The notes under the pieces: generated by a model
The model's input: only the letters and a program-made list of their open reading frames with translations
What the model was told of the DNA's origin: nothing
Database searches by the model: none
In this document: positions 8,175 to 16,945 of the stretch, piece by piece
How the letters are laid out: each line of letters opens with the position of its first letter
Numbering within the stretch: the stretch's first letter is position 1
NCBI RefSeq assembly: GCF_004122115.1
Contig: NZ_SBKP01000005.1
Coordinates: 124,001-188,000 of the forward strand
Direction: 5' to 3'
Length of the DNA stretch: 64,000 bases
Origin: Sphingobium fluviale
GTDB lineage: Bacteria > Pseudomonadota > Alphaproteobacteria > Sphingomonadales > Sphingomonadaceae
Position numbers and translations under genes: made by a program

Positions 8175-9958
8175 GCGGGCATCCCCGCAAGGGCCGGCCT
8201 GTCGCTTTCGCGCCGATCACGCCGGAGTCCGTGCAGCCCGATCCTGTGCTCGGCCTCAAGTTCACGATCGAGGCACGGCATGGCGGAACGGTCCTGATCG
8301 ATATGACTGGGCTCGTTCCTCGCCCACTCGCCATCGCCTTCGCGGGCGCGCTACGTCGGTCAGCGGCGCTCGGCGGCCCCATCGGTGCGGCCAGCGTCAT
8401 CAAGCAGTATGTAAATGCCTACCGCCTGTTCTTCGCCTGGCTTGGCGATGACGCGCTGAACGTGGCTGGCGTCAGCGACCTGCGCGCAGTCCATATCGAT
8501 GGGTTCGCCTCCGCGCTCGAACAGCGCGGGATGGGCGCGATCCACCGGCACATAACGGTCGGCAAGATCATCAACACATTGCGCGCGATCGAGGCAGACC
8601 GGCCCGATCGGATCGCGTCCGACCTGCATGAGCGGCTGCGCTACACGCTGGCCACATCGGCGGGCCGCTCGACCCCGCGCGATGCTTATAGCCCCTTCGT
8701 CGCCCGCGCGTTGCGCGACGCCGCGAGGACCGATGTCGAAGCGATGTTCCGCCGTCTCGGCGCCGACGACCGGACCGATGAGGGCGACCCGGTCATCGCC
8801 AGCGCGCGCGCCGATGTCGAAGCGATCATCGCGCGGCAGGGCTTTATCGTCGCAGACCAGCCCGCGCTGAAGAGCCTCTATTTCATGCGCATGCGGCGCG
8901 CATTGCCGATCAGCACGCTCATCGACGACCTGCATGGCCGCCATCACCTGCTTGCGCGCGATCTGCCGGCGCTGCTCGTGTTGCTCACGCTCGATACCGG
9001 CCTCGAGCCCGAGTGCCTGAAGACGCTGACCGTGGATTGTCTCACCAACCCCCATGCCGGCACGGTGGAACTGCGCTATCTCAAGCGCCGCGCTCGCGGC
9101 GCCGAGCATAAGAGCATGCACGTCCGCGACGGCGGTGGTGGCACGCCTGGCGGTCTTATTCGTCGCCTGATCGAGGTCACGGCGACTGCCCGCACGCATC
9201 TAAACGACGATCGTATTTGGGTTTATCACAACGCTGGCGGCCTGCGGGCAGGTATCCGCCACCCGACGGAACGGATCGATGCCTGGGTGGCGCAGAACGA
9301 TATTGTCGATGACGACGGCAAGCCGCTCCACCTGCTGCTCTCCCGGCTCCGCAAGACCCACAAGGCGTTATGGTACACCAAGACCGAGGGGCATATAGCC
9401 CGCTTCGCGGTCGGCCACTCGCGCGAGGTAGCGGCGCGCCACTATGCTGATCTGCCGTCGCTCCGGCCCCTGCACGAGACGGCCGTCGCCGACGCCTTCC
9501 GCGCAGCGGTCGCCGCCGCGATGCCGACCGTGCTTCCGCCCACCGCCGAGCAGGCGTTGCGCAAAGCGCCCGATCAGGCCGAGCCGCTGATGCCGCTGGC
9601 TACCGTGGGTCCGTTGCTCGACGGCGAACAGGATGTCTGGCTCGCCGCCTGCGCGGGCTTCCATAACAGTCCCTTCGCCGAGGCCGGTTCGCCCTGTGCG
9701 CAGCCCTTCTGGGGCTGCCTTGATTGCCCTAACGCCGTCATCACCGCGCGCAAGCTCCCCGCGATCCTGGCTTTCCTCGTCTTCGTCGAAGAACAGCGGC
9801 TGAGCCTGCCCGCGACCGACTGGGCGGCCAAGTTCGGCCGCGTCCATGCCCGCATCACCGCCCAGGTCGTGCCGGCCTTCTCCGATGCCGTCATCGCCGA
9901 TGCGCGCCGGCAGATGGAGAGCGAGCGGCTTTATCTGCCGCCGGAGGCACGCGCATAG
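8171..9958 (+). CDS. TnpB-like second tyrosine recombinase with degenerate first arginine
   Basis: A 595-residue protein translationally coupled to the preceding recombinase. The N-terminal 350 residues carry core-binding segments. The catalytic region has RLRKTHKALW (Arg region without the usual preceding His), FAVGHSREVAARHYAD (His and a candidate Tyr). The position of the first catalytic Arg reads DTGLEPECL, a Glu instead of Arg. The C-terminal region has a cysteine cluster, CAGFHNS then CAQPFWGCLDC, likely a zinc-binding module as in Tn554-type TnpB proteins. It may work as an accessory subunit for the first recombinase. Confidence 0.82.
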   Translation: MSGHPRKGRPVAFAPITPESVQPDPVLGLKFTIEARHGGTVLIDMTGLVPRPLAIAFAGALRRSAALGGPIGAASVIKQYVNAYRLFFAWLGDDALNVAGVSDLRAVHIDGFASALEQRGMGAIHRHITVGKIINTLRAIEADRPDRIASDLHERLRYTLATSAGRSTPRDAYSPFVARALRDAARTDVEAMFRRLGADDRTDEGDPVIASARADVEAIIARQGFIVADQPALKSLYFMRMRRALPISTLIDDLHGRHHLLARDLPALLVLLTLDTGLEPECLKTLTVDCLTNPHAGTVELRYLKRRARGAEHKSMHVRDGGGGTPGGLIRRLIEVTATARTHLNDDRIWVYHNAGGLRAGIRHPTERIDAWVAQNDIVDDDGKPLHLLLSRLRKTHKALWYTKTEGHIARFAVGHSREVAARHYADLPSLRPLHETAVADAFRAAVAAAMPTVLPPTAEQALRKAPDQAEPLMPLATVGPLLDGEQDVWLAACAGFHNSPFAEAGSPCAQPFWGCLDCPNAVITARKLPAILAFLVFVEEQRLSLPATDWAAKFGRVHARITAQVVPAFSDAVIADARRQMESERLYLPPEARA

Positions 9959-9993
9959 GGACAACGCAAAGGATTGACGCAGAAAGGAGAGGC

Positions 9994-10182
9994 ATGATGC
10001 ACGCAAAATCCAAGGCGCAGCAAAAAGCCGCAGGCGCGGCGCTTTCGGCCAAACGCGGCGATACGAAGAAATCCGCACTGAAAGGCGCCTCCAAGGACAT
10101 GTTCCAGTCCATGAGCGAGGGCGAGCTCGAAGATATGGCGAGCACTCAGCGCAAGGGAAAGCCTGAACACAGTGGCGACTAA
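9994..10182 (+). CDS. DUF3008 family small basic protein
   Basis: A 62-residue protein with AKSKAQQKAAGAALSAKRG at the N-terminus and LKGASKDMFQSMSEGELEDMA in the middle, both hallmark segments of the DUF3008 family of small lysine-rich proteins. An AGAAAGGAGAGG Shine-Dalgarno precedes the ATG. It begins 35 bases after the second recombinase and may be co-transcribed with the pair. Function is unknown; the family is often found near stress genes and on mobile DNA. Confidence 0.78.
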   Translation: MMHAKSKAQQKAAGAALSAKRGDTKKSALKGASKDMFQSMSEGELEDMASTQRKGKPEHSGD

Positions 10183-10320
10183 ATCCCGGGATCATGTGAC
10201 GTCAGGCGGTTGTCTCTCAGTGCATCCGGTAACATTTCCAAGACCGTCTCGATTGTGAGGTAGCAAACCTTCTGGCGTCTTGGATCGCGTTCGCTCGGGG
10301 ACAGCGAACCGCCAGATGCA

Positions 10321-10605
10321 TCAAACAGTTCCCTGATGAGTCGTTTCTTTTCCCCGCTCACCGGCAATCAAATAGCGGTATACGCCGACGCAATTGATGA
10401 CGAGCAAAATGACGTTTTGAACGCCGATCCCTTCCGAATTCTCATCGAGAAAACCCCACGCGATCAGCGCAAGAGAGCTGGTCACGAAAATCAAGAACGC
10501 GCGTCCACTCCACAGGCGACCAAGATTTAGAGAAAGGATCAGGGCTGCAAGGGCAGCGGCACCGGCGCCATAATATTGAAGGGATGTGAGTACAAAATCG
10601 TTCAT
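10321..10605 (-). CDS. Small conserved inner-membrane protein
   Basis: A 94-residue protein with three or four hydrophobic segments: YYGAGAAALAALILSLNLG near residues 10-28, RAFLIFVTSSLALIAWGFL around 34-52, and NVILLVINCVGVYRYLIA around 62-79. The layout (short loops, a final basic tail) resembles small sphingomonad membrane proteins of the CBU_0592/PnuC-like size class, but I cannot assign a family with confidence. The ATG at 10603-10605 is chosen because the membrane segments start at once; an upstream extension in the same frame is polar and unconvincing. It follows the DUF1989 gene by 49 bases on the same strand. Confidence 0.55.
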   Translation of the reverse strand: MNDFVLTSLQYYGAGAAALAALILSLNLGRLWSGRAFLIFVTSSLALIAWGFLDENSEGIGVQNVILLVINCVGVYRYLIAGERGKETTHQGTV

Positions 10606-10654
10606 CGTATTATAAAACTCTTCAAATGTTATCCTGTTGTTGATCTTCTCAACG

Positions 10655-11284
10655 CTACGATTGGTCGGCTTCCGCTGGCTCATTCGGGGCTGTCGGAGGC
10701 AAGATTACTCGGTAATCTATTGGTTTGAACGAGCCGCCATTACTAGAATAGGCAGAGCATGCAGTCAGTCCGATGATGAGATCGCACTCTGCTCGCAATT
10801 GAATGAAGTCGCCCGGTCGGCTTACGGGCGGCTCTACGCTCAACCGACCCGAATTCTGGAGGGGGACATTCATGAAACAGTTAAATGCCACAGGAATCGC
10901 ATCTTCACTGATCCCGTAAGGGGCCAGTGCTTGTGCGAGATTACCGAAGCATCCGTGATGAATTGGCTTGTCCGGATAGAAATGACGAAAGGTATCCACG
11001 CTACAGGGAGTCAGCAAGAAATCGTGGCGGCCGACGGTATCGCCCAGGATAGTCAGCATCTTGCGCGACCGGTTGGACCACAACACGTTGCCGGTCGTGA
11101 GGCAGATTGTCTCCTCGTAATCAAACGTGCGTCCGTTGGAAATCACCTCACCGACGTCATCTGCGGAATAGGCTAGCAAATCGGCCACTTGGCATCCGTG
11201 GGGATCAATTACCTCCAGGATTTCGCCAGAACGGAGACGAAATGCGATTCCGCTCCGGGGCGGTATCCGTGAGGGTTCAATCAT
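10655..11284 (-). CDS. DUF1989 / urea carboxylase-associated family protein
   Basis: About 209 residues from the ATG at 11282-11284 (an in-frame ATG at 11318-11320 would add 12). The sequence matches the DUF1989 family: IPPRSGIAFRLRSGEILEVID near the start, GCQVADLLAYS, TICLTTGNVLWSNRSRKML and HGCFGNLAQAL with conserved His/Cys residues, ending in GDFIQLRAECDLIIGLTACS. In urea carboxylase operons such proteins are thought to help guanidine or urea-derivative metabolism. No urea carboxylase or allophanate hydrolase is in the window, so this copy is isolated. A remnant frame runs into its 5' end. Confidence 0.8.
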   Translation of the reverse strand: MIEPSRIPPRSGIAFRLRSGEILEVIDPHGCQVADLLAYSADDVGEVISNGRTFDYEETICLTTGNVLWSNRSRKMLTILGDTVGRHDFLLTPCSVDTFRHFYPDKPIHHGCFGNLAQALAPYGISEDAIPVAFNCFMNVPLQNSGRLSVEPPVSRPGDFIQLRAECDLIIGLTACSAYSSNGGSFKPIDYRVILPPTAPNEPAEADQS

Positions 11285-11435
11285 TGATCCGCTCTTTTGT
11301 CCTGAAATGGGCATTGCCATTGTTCATCAACCAGCCTGCCAGAGTATTGTAGAGCCTCACGCGTCTCGATCAAAGCGATATCGCTCAGATAGCTCTGCGT
11401 TTCGATGTTCCGGCCAAACTGCTCGGCGGTAGACA

Positions 11436-11828
11436 GTGTACTTCAACTCCGCGACGTTCGGTCATCACTGTGCCGGTCATGGGGAGGTAAAAGGCCTGCA
11501 ATTCCCACGGGGAAAATCTCGGATCGTCGATGAAGCCTGCCTAAGACGCCTATGCAACAGGCCTGCAGGTTTGGCGATCTTACCCATTGCTAGTGAGGCT
11601 ATGCATCCGACCCTCTAGAATGGCGACGAAGTCATAATCCAAAGGTTGCGCCCTCACGATGCCCTTCACGACGGGCTCTACGCTGTCCGGGGACCGTCAG
11701 AGAAGTTCGTCAGGCGGATCGCTTTGGACCCGACCAGATCGCATTTTGTCCTGACCGAGCATCCCGCTTATCCAAGCTGGAACGGTGTTCAGCGAAAGGC
11801 GATCAATGTCGTTGGCAGAGTGATCTAG
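11436..11828 (+). pseudogene. Decayed S24-peptidase/LexA-like repressor fragment
   Basis: Two collinear segments in the same frame, separated by a TAG at 11616-11618, read as the C-terminal half of an S24 repressor: LRRLCNRPAGLAILPIASEAMHPTL, then NGDEVIIQRLRPHDALHDGLYAVR, then YPSWNGVQ and INVVGRVI. Compared with GESMAPTLGNGD in the intact S24 gene at 23735, the catalytic Ser of the G-D/E-S-M motif is Ala, and the lysine region is altered. No N-terminal HTH domain is present. It is therefore a non-functional remnant, probably from a lost prophage or genomic island. Confidence 0.7.
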
Positions 11829-12564
11829 ATTGGTTCTTAGGTGTCGTGAGTGGGAGCTACGCTGCCTGCGATATACGCCAACTCGCGCAGTCAATGCCCA
11901 CTGCTTGGGGTAAGGCGAACGGTTTGCCGCGATCAAAATTCCGCTCATCGCAAACGTCCCACGATGGGGGTATTGCAGGGGGTATTTATCGCGAAACTGA
12001 TAGCAGAATGACATTTTAACAGCTGCTTAAGCGAGGTTGGTGGATCCCTCCTCCGCTACCATTTATACATATAAAACAGTATCTTGCTAGGTTTTGTCAG
12101 GGCTAGATCGGATTGGTTTAGAAACTATTGTAAACCACCATGTGCTATGAAGGCAGGGTGGTTTTATCGGCTCCTGTCTGGTCTGACCCTGCCACATTCG
12201 ACGCTCAACTGGGGCATGGTCACTTTTGTGCCTTCACCTGCGGTTCTCTGTCAGACAACACAGTTTTTGCAAAGCGCGCAAAAGCGAAGGAAAGCGATAT
12301 CCTCCAAGTGTGGCTGCCTGATTGTATCTTCCAAGAGAATGTGTAGCGGACGCGGGTAGCTGGCTCAGCGCGACAGTCACGCCACTGGAAAGGCCGGGAA
12401 TCGAATTGCGGTTAAATTTCAGCTCGGTCGAAACCCGCGATACAATGCGACGTGAGGACTGTTTATCATAAATCAACGTATCGGCATGATATTACCATGC
12501 ATAATAAGTGGAAGCGGAACAAAGCTGCATTAACAAATAATCTGCATCTTTAGTTGAACAGAAT
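11829..12564. other. Gene-poor, lower-GC stretch
   Basis: This 736-base interval has only short open frames with unnatural residue composition on both strands. I see no protein family, RNA gene or clear repeat. It joins decayed mobile DNA on the left to the LysR gene on the right and probably represents the edge of the accessory region. Confidence 0.4.
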
Positions 12565-13449
12565 CTACTGCCCCAATGCTGCCCCTAACTCTACCCTTAA
12601 TATGCTAATCAGGTGCTGGACTTTGGGAAGCAAGTGCCTGCGTTGCGGATAGACAGCCCAGATCGGTTCGTCTCTAGGCCTAAACGCTTCTAGCAGAGGT
12701 TCCAAAGCACCATTTGCAATCTGTGGCAAAACATAAAATTCAGGAAGCTGGCATATGCCCAATCCAAGAAGTGCGGCCTCAAGCACAGCATCGCCACTGT
12801 TGCAGCGCCATCTTCCGTTAGGACGTACGGTCCTGCTTACGCCATCCATTTGAAAATGCCATGTAGAGGCTGTACCTCTGAGACACTCAAAATTTGCTAA
12901 GTCCTCTATGGTCTGGGGACGCCCAGCTGGTTTCAGATAATCGGGAGAGGCACACAGGTATAAACGTCTGGAGGCTATCCGGGTTGCGATCAGGCCGGAG
13001 TCCGCGAGGTTACCTGTGCGGATCGCTAGATCAAATCCTTCCGCCACCAGATCGACAATCCGATTGCTCAACTCAAGATTGACACTCAGGCGTGGAAACT
13101 GTTTTGCCATGCGCGCGACGATCGGCGCGACAAACCGCGATCCCAGAGCGGTAGAACATGTGATCCTCAACTCTCCCTGCGGTTCGCCGACGTCGGTTAT
13201 CAGATCTAGCGCTTCATCCCGCTGTCTTATGAGCTCGCGGAATCGCTCGACCAGCGCGCGGCCTGTATCCGTCAGTGCAACCTTACGGGTAGTCCGGTAA
13301 AAGAGTTGCGTATCCAATCTTTCTTCTAGCCGTATGACGGCGCGGCTGACTTGGGAGGTTGAGGCGCCAAGGCGGGCCGCTGCATTTGCAAAGCTGCCTG
13401 CAGTGGCCACCGCGACAAACTCATCGATCCCATCCCATTTTTGATGCAC
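12565..13449 (-). CDS. LysR-family transcriptional regulator (divergent from formaldehyde dehydrogenase)
   Basis: About 294 residues from the GTG at 13447-13449, chosen because AAGGGA lies seven bases upstream; an earlier TTG at 13470 would sit inside a likely operator. The winged HTH is GSFANAAARLGASTSQVSRAV, followed by the linker helix and a two-lobed effector domain (LRITCSTALGSRFVAPIVARM, SGDAVLEAALLGLGICQLPEF). It belongs to the large AaeR/DsdC-like LysR group without a recognised effector. It is transcribed away from the glutathione-dependent formaldehyde dehydrogenase gene, 101 bases apart, with a T-N11-A palindrome between, so it likely controls that operon and itself. Confidence 0.85.
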   Translation of the reverse strand: MHQKWDGIDEFVAVATAGSFANAAARLGASTSQVSRAVIRLEERLDTQLFYRTTRKVALTDTGRALVERFRELIRQRDEALDLITDVGEPQGELRITCSTALGSRFVAPIVARMAKQFPRLSVNLELSNRIVDLVAEGFDLAIRTGNLADSGLIATRIASRRLYLCASPDYLKPAGRPQTIEDLANFECLRGTASTWHFQMDGVSRTVRPNGRWRCNSGDAVLEAALLGLGICQLPEFYVLPQIANGALEPLLEAFRPRDEPIWAVYPQRRHLLPKVQHLISILRVELGAALGQ

Positions 13450-13465
13450 TTGATTATCCCTTATA

Positions 13466-13482
13466 TGCAATAATGTATTGCG
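13466..13482. promoter_or_regulatory. LysR-type T-N11-A palindrome between lysR and frmA
   Basis: TGCAATAATGTATTGCG contains GCAAT and ATTGC arms around a five-base centre, the standard shape of a LysR activator box. It lies 17 bases upstream of the LysR start and 69 bases before the frmA ATG, a suitable distance for activation of frmA and autorepression. Confidence 0.55.
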
Positions 13483-13550
13483 GTTATAGTCGTTTATCGC
13501 GATGTTGGATATCAGCTAGTGGGATATGAAGCCAGATATGGGAGTTTTGT

Positions 13551-14663
13551 ATGAAGACGCGTGCCGCTGTGGCCTTTGAAGCGAAGAAGCCTTTGGAGAT
13601 TGTTGAGCTGGATCTGGATGGTCCGAAAGCGGGCGAGGTTCTGGTTGAGATCATGGCAACGGGCGTGTGCCACACGGACGCCTATACGCTGGACGGGTTT
13701 GACAGCGAGGGGATTTTTCCTAGCGTGCTGGGCCATGAGGGCGCGGGGATCGTGCGCGAGGTTGGCGCGGGGGTGCTGAGCGTGAAGCCGGGCGATCATG
13801 TGATCCCGCTCTACACGCCGGAATGCCGCCAGTGTAAGTCATGCCTTTCGGGCAAGACCAACCTGTGCACCGCGATCCGCGCGACGCAGGGCAAGGGGCT
13901 GATGCCCGATGGCACCAGCCGGTTTTCGTACAAGGGCCAGCAGATCTTTCATTACATGGGCTGTTCCACCTTCAGCAACTTCACCGTGCTGCCGGAGATT
14001 GCGGTGGCGAAGATCCGCGAAGACGCCCCGTTCCAGTCGAGCTGCTACATTGGCTGCGGCGTGACGACGGGCGTGGGCGCGGTGGTCAACACCGCGAAGG
14101 TGCAGGTTGGCGACAATGTCGTGGTCTTCGGTCTGGGCGGCATCGGCCTCAACGTGTTGCAGGGCGCGCGGCTGGCGGGGGCTGGACGGATCATCGGCGT
14201 TGACATCAACCCCGATCGCGAGGAATGGGGCCGCCGTTTTGGCATGACCGATTTCCTCAACTCCAAGGGGCTAAGCCGCGAGGAGGTGGTGGCGAAGATC
14301 GTCGCGCTGACCGACGGCGGCGCGGACTACACCTTCGATGCCACGGGCAATACCGAGGTGATGCGCACCGCATTGGAAGCCTGCCATCGCGGCTGGGGCA
14401 CGTCTATCATCATCGGCGTCGCCGAAGCAGGCAAGGAGATATCCACCCGCCCGTTCCAGCTCGTCACCGGGCGCAACTGGCGCGGCACCGCATTCGGCGG
14501 AGCAAAGGGCCGCACCGATGTCCCCAAAATCGTAGACATGTACATGACCGGCAAGATCGAGATCGACCCCATGATCACCCACGTCATGGGCCTCGAAGAG
14601 ATCAACACCGCGTTCGACCTCATGCACGCCGGCAAATCCATCCGCAGCGTCGTCGTGTTTTGA
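13551..14663 (+). CDS. frmA: S-(hydroxymethyl)glutathione dehydrogenase / class III alcohol dehydrogenase
   Basis: A 370-residue zinc alcohol dehydrogenase that oxidises the formaldehyde-glutathione adduct to S-formylglutathione with NAD. Visible features are the catalytic-zinc ligands in [12 protein letters not shown] and GHEGAG, the four-cysteine structural zinc loop [15 protein letters not shown], the third catalytic-zinc Cys in [16 protein letters not shown], and the NAD-binding [13 protein letters not shown]. Length is normal for class III ADH. It starts the gene group frmA-VOC-fghA, with good Shine-Dalgarno sites between genes, so formaldehyde is passed on to the hydrolase and then to the formate dehydrogenase encoded downstream. 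Confidence 0.95.
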   Translation: MKTRAAVAFEAKKPLEIVELDLDGPKAGEVLVEIMATGVCHTDAYTLDGFDSEGIFPSVLGHEGAGIVREVGAGVLSVKPGDHVIPLYTPECRQCKSCLSGKTNLCTAIRATQGKGLMPDGTSRFSYKGQQIFHYMGCSTFSNFTVLPEIAVAKIREDAPFQSSCYIGCGVTTGVGAVVNTAKVQVGDNVVVFGLGGIGLNVLQGARLAGAGRIIGVDINPDREEWGRRFGMTDFLNSKGLSREEVVAKIVALTDGGADYTFDATGNTEVMRTALEACHRGWGTSIIIGVAEAGKEISTRPFQLVTGRNWRGTAFGGAKGRTDVPKIVDMYMTGKIEIDPMITHVMGLEEINTAFDLMHAGKSIRSVVVF

Positions 14664-14694
14664 GTTTTATCCATTAATCCTAAGGAGCGTAAAG

Positions 14695-15093
14695 ATGGCC
14701 GATTCTGTAATTTCTGGAAATGACGTGTTTTCCCACACCTGCCTTGGAGCTAGCGATCTCGCTGCTTCAACAAAGTTCTATGATGCCGCCTTGGGTGCAT
14801 TGGGCATCAAGAATATGGGCCCGTTTGGCGACACCTGCGTTTTGTATGGCAAGGATAAACCAGCCTTCCTTGTGTTGAAGCCCGGCAACGGCGAGGCACC
14901 TTCGAGTAACGGTGTTACTGTAGGATTTGCGGCAGCCAGCGCCGCTGAAGTCGACGCCTTTCATGCTGCAGGTCTTGCTGCGGGAGGCACCGACGAGGGC
15001 GCAGCCGGTCCGCGCGGCCATCTGCCCGGTGCATATGCCGGATATCTGCGCGATCCCGCCGGCAACAAGATTTGCGCCTACGCATTTGTGTAA
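14695..15093 (+). CDS. VOC (glyoxalase/bleomycin-resistance) family protein
   Basis: A 132-residue protein of the vicinal oxygen chelate fold: HTCLGASDLAASTKFYDAAL at about 14-33, and GYLRDPAGNKICAY near the C-terminus, typical of the paired beta-alpha-beta-beta-beta modules. AAGGAG lies upstream of the ATG. It is placed between frmA and the S-formylglutathione hydrolase gene with short gaps (31 and 22 bases), so it is probably part of the formaldehyde operon. It might handle another glutathione adduct such as that of methylglyoxal, but the usual glyoxalase I metal ligands cannot be assigned with confidence. Confidence 0.82.
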   Translation: MADSVISGNDVFSHTCLGASDLAASTKFYDAALGALGIKNMGPFGDTCVLYGKDKPAFLVLKPGNGEAPSSNGVTVGFAAASAAEVDAFHAAGLAAGGTDEGAAGPRGHLPGAYAGYLRDPAGNKICAYAFV

Positions 15094-15115
15094 ATCTTAA
15101 GGAGCCTGTTCTGCC

Positions 15116-15958
15116 ATGATGGAACAAGTGAGCGCAAACCGCAGTCATGGCGGCACGCAGGGCGTCTATAAGCACTCCTCCTCGGCAACGGGCACGGAAA
15201 TGACCTTCTCCGTGTTCGTGCCGGACCATGCGCCCGGCACGAAGCTTCCCGTGCTATGGTATCTGTCGGGGCTGACGTGCACGCATGCCAATGTGACTGA
15301 GAAGGGGGAGCTCCGTGCTGCCTGCGCACAGCACGGAATCATCTTCGTTGCGCCCGACACCTCTCCGCGCGGCGAGGGTGTGGCTGATGATCCGGACGGC
15401 GCATATGACTTTGGCCTCGGTGCGGGCTTTTATGTCAACGCCACTCAGGAACCGTTCGCGCGGCATTATCGCATGCGCGACTATATCGAGCAGGACCTGC
15501 CCGCGCTGATCGCCGAGGAGTTTCCGGTCGATATGGATCGGCAGGGCATCACCGGTCATTCGATGGGCGGACATGGTGCGTTGACCATAGCCCTGCGCAA
15601 TCCGGGGCGTTTTAAGTCAACGTCGGCCTTCTCCCCGATTGTCGCGCCGATGCAGTGCCCCTGGGGGCACAAAGCGCTGGGTGGCTATCTGGGGCCAGAT
15701 CGGAACGCCTGGGCCGAATATGATGCGTGCGCGCTGATCGACAACGGTGCGCGCCTGCCCGATCTGCTCGTCGACCAGGGCGAGGCCGATAATTTCCTCG
15801 GAGAGCAACTGAAGACCCATCTGCTTCAGGAAGCCTGCACACGCGCAGGCCAGCCCGCTACCATCCGCATGCAGCCCGGATATGACCACAGCTATTATTT
15901 CATCTCCACATTCATGGCCGATCATATCGCCTGGCATGCCACGCGCCTGAAACAGTAA
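15116..15958 (+). CDS. fghA: S-formylglutathione hydrolase
   Basis: A 280-residue esterase-D-type alpha/beta hydrolase that splits S-formylglutathione to formate and glutathione. Evidence is LPVLWYLSGLTCTHANV near the N-terminus, the nucleophile elbow GHSMGGHGALT, the acid in DLLVDQGEADNFL and the catalytic histidine in GYDHSYYFIST. Length is normal. Two adjacent ATGs (15116, 15119) are possible. It follows the VOC gene by 22 bases. Together with frmA it completes the glutathione-dependent formaldehyde detoxification route and feeds formate to the fds enzyme. Confidence 0.95.
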   Translation: MMEQVSANRSHGGTQGVYKHSSSATGTEMTFSVFVPDHAPGTKLPVLWYLSGLTCTHANVTEKGELRAACAQHGIIFVAPDTSPRGEGVADDPDGAYDFGLGAGFYVNATQEPFARHYRMRDYIEQDLPALIAEEFPVDMDRQGITGHSMGGHGALTIALRNPGRFKSTSAFSPIVAPMQCPWGHKALGGYLGPDRNAWAEYDACALIDNGARLPDLLVDQGEADNFLGEQLKTHLLQEACTRAGQPATIRMQPGYDHSYYFISTFMADHIAWHATRLKQ

Positions 15959-16048
15959 TACGGACGCCTGTTGAGCAAGAGCAATAAATAAACACTTGCG
16001 GACCCCCTTCCTTGCACCGAAGACAAGGACGGGAAGGCAGGCAGTCCG

Positions 16049-16939
16049 ATGCAGTTCAGATACCTCCGCTACTTCGTCACTCTGGCGCAGACCCGGCATT
16101 TCGCCAGGGCCGCCAGCGCCTGCGGCGTATCCCAACCCACGCTCTCTGCCGGGCTGAATGCGCTGGAGCAGGAACTGGGCAAGAGGCTGGTGGAGCGGGA
16201 CCGGAGGTTCATCGGCCTGACTGGGCACGGCGAGGCGATCCTTCCCTGGGCGCAGCAGATCGTCGGCGCGCTCGCCAGCATGAATCAGACGATCTCGGTG
16301 ACCAGTGCGCATCTGGAAGGTGAGGTCACGCTGGCGGCGATCCCCGCCGCGCTGCCCTATGTGGGGATATTGGGAGACGCGCTGCTCAGGCGGTTTCCAG
16401 GTGTCTCGCTCACCGTGCAGTCTGGCACCTCGCGCGAGATAGAACGGCGGCTGCGCGCATTCGAGGTCGACGCCGGGCTGACCTATCTCGATCACGAGCC
16501 ACTCACCAACATGCTCTCGATCCCGCTGTACGGGGAGCGGTTTGTCTTCGTTGCGCGTCGGTCCGAGGCGCTGGATGGACGCAACAGCATTTCATGGCAG
16601 GAAGCCGCGCGCTATCCCTTGTGCCTGCTCCATCAGGGCATGCAGTTTCGCCGCATCCTCGATGCCCGCCTTTCCCATCTGGGTTTGATGGCCGCTCCGC
16701 GCGCCAATGCTGACAGCAATGTCTCGCTGCTGGCGCTAGTCAAAGAGGCATCGTTCGCGACCATTGTTCCTGACGGCTATGCTAATCTGTTGTCGGGTCT
16801 GGACTGGGCGGTTTTCCTACCATTCGAGGAACCGGACGACCTTCAGCGGGTGGGCGTTGTGGTGGTCGACCGCGAGCCTTTGTCGCCGCTGGTTTCCGCA
16901 ATTCTGACCGTGGCAAAGTCGCTCGCCGCACCGGAATGA
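16049..16939 (+). CDS. LysR-family regulator of the formate dehydrogenase operon (FdsR-like)
   Basis: A 296-residue LysR protein with HTH FVTLAQTRHFARAASACGVS at the N-terminus and an effector domain of the CynR/OxyR branch (TLAAIPAALPYVGILGD, VQSGTSREIERRL). It is 61 bases upstream of fdsG on the same strand, the position of the formate-dehydrogenase regulator in other fds clusters. The effector domain shows a single cysteine in YPLCLLHQGM and lacks the second cysteine needed for an OxyR-type disulfide, so it is unlikely to be a peroxide sensor. A perfect palindrome lies just after the gene. Confidence 0.82.
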   Translation: MQFRYLRYFVTLAQTRHFARAASACGVSQPTLSAGLNALEQELGKRLVERDRRFIGLTGHGEAILPWAQQIVGALASMNQTISVTSAHLEGEVTLAAIPAALPYVGILGDALLRRFPGVSLTVQSGTSREIERRLRAFEVDAGLTYLDHEPLTNMLSIPLYGERFVFVARRSEALDGRNSISWQEAARYPLCLLHQGMQFRRILDARLSHLGLMAAPRANADSNVSLLALVKEASFATIVPDGYANLLSGLDWAVFLPFEEPDDLQRVGVVVVDREPLSPLVSAILTVAKSLAAPE

Positions 16940-16945
16940 GAGAAG

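Noticed and set aside
6777..9958. RIT element (three recombinases)
   Set aside because: Only two coupled recombinases are present; the next gene is a DUF3008 protein, so a Tn554-like pair or a decayed trio is the better description.
10179..10367. Leftward 62-residue frame after the small membrane protein gene
   Set aside because: It starts inside the preceding gene in another frame, has no recognised family and no convincing ribosome-binding site, although its residue composition is not impossible.
12084..12359. Rightward 91-residue frame in the gene-poor stretch
   Set aside because: Cysteine- and serine-rich, without family resemblance or a good start.
16049..16939. OxyR assignment for the LysR gene ahead of fdsG
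   Set aside because: The half-site resembles the OxyR element, but the second redox cysteine is missing and the genomic context is formate oxidation.
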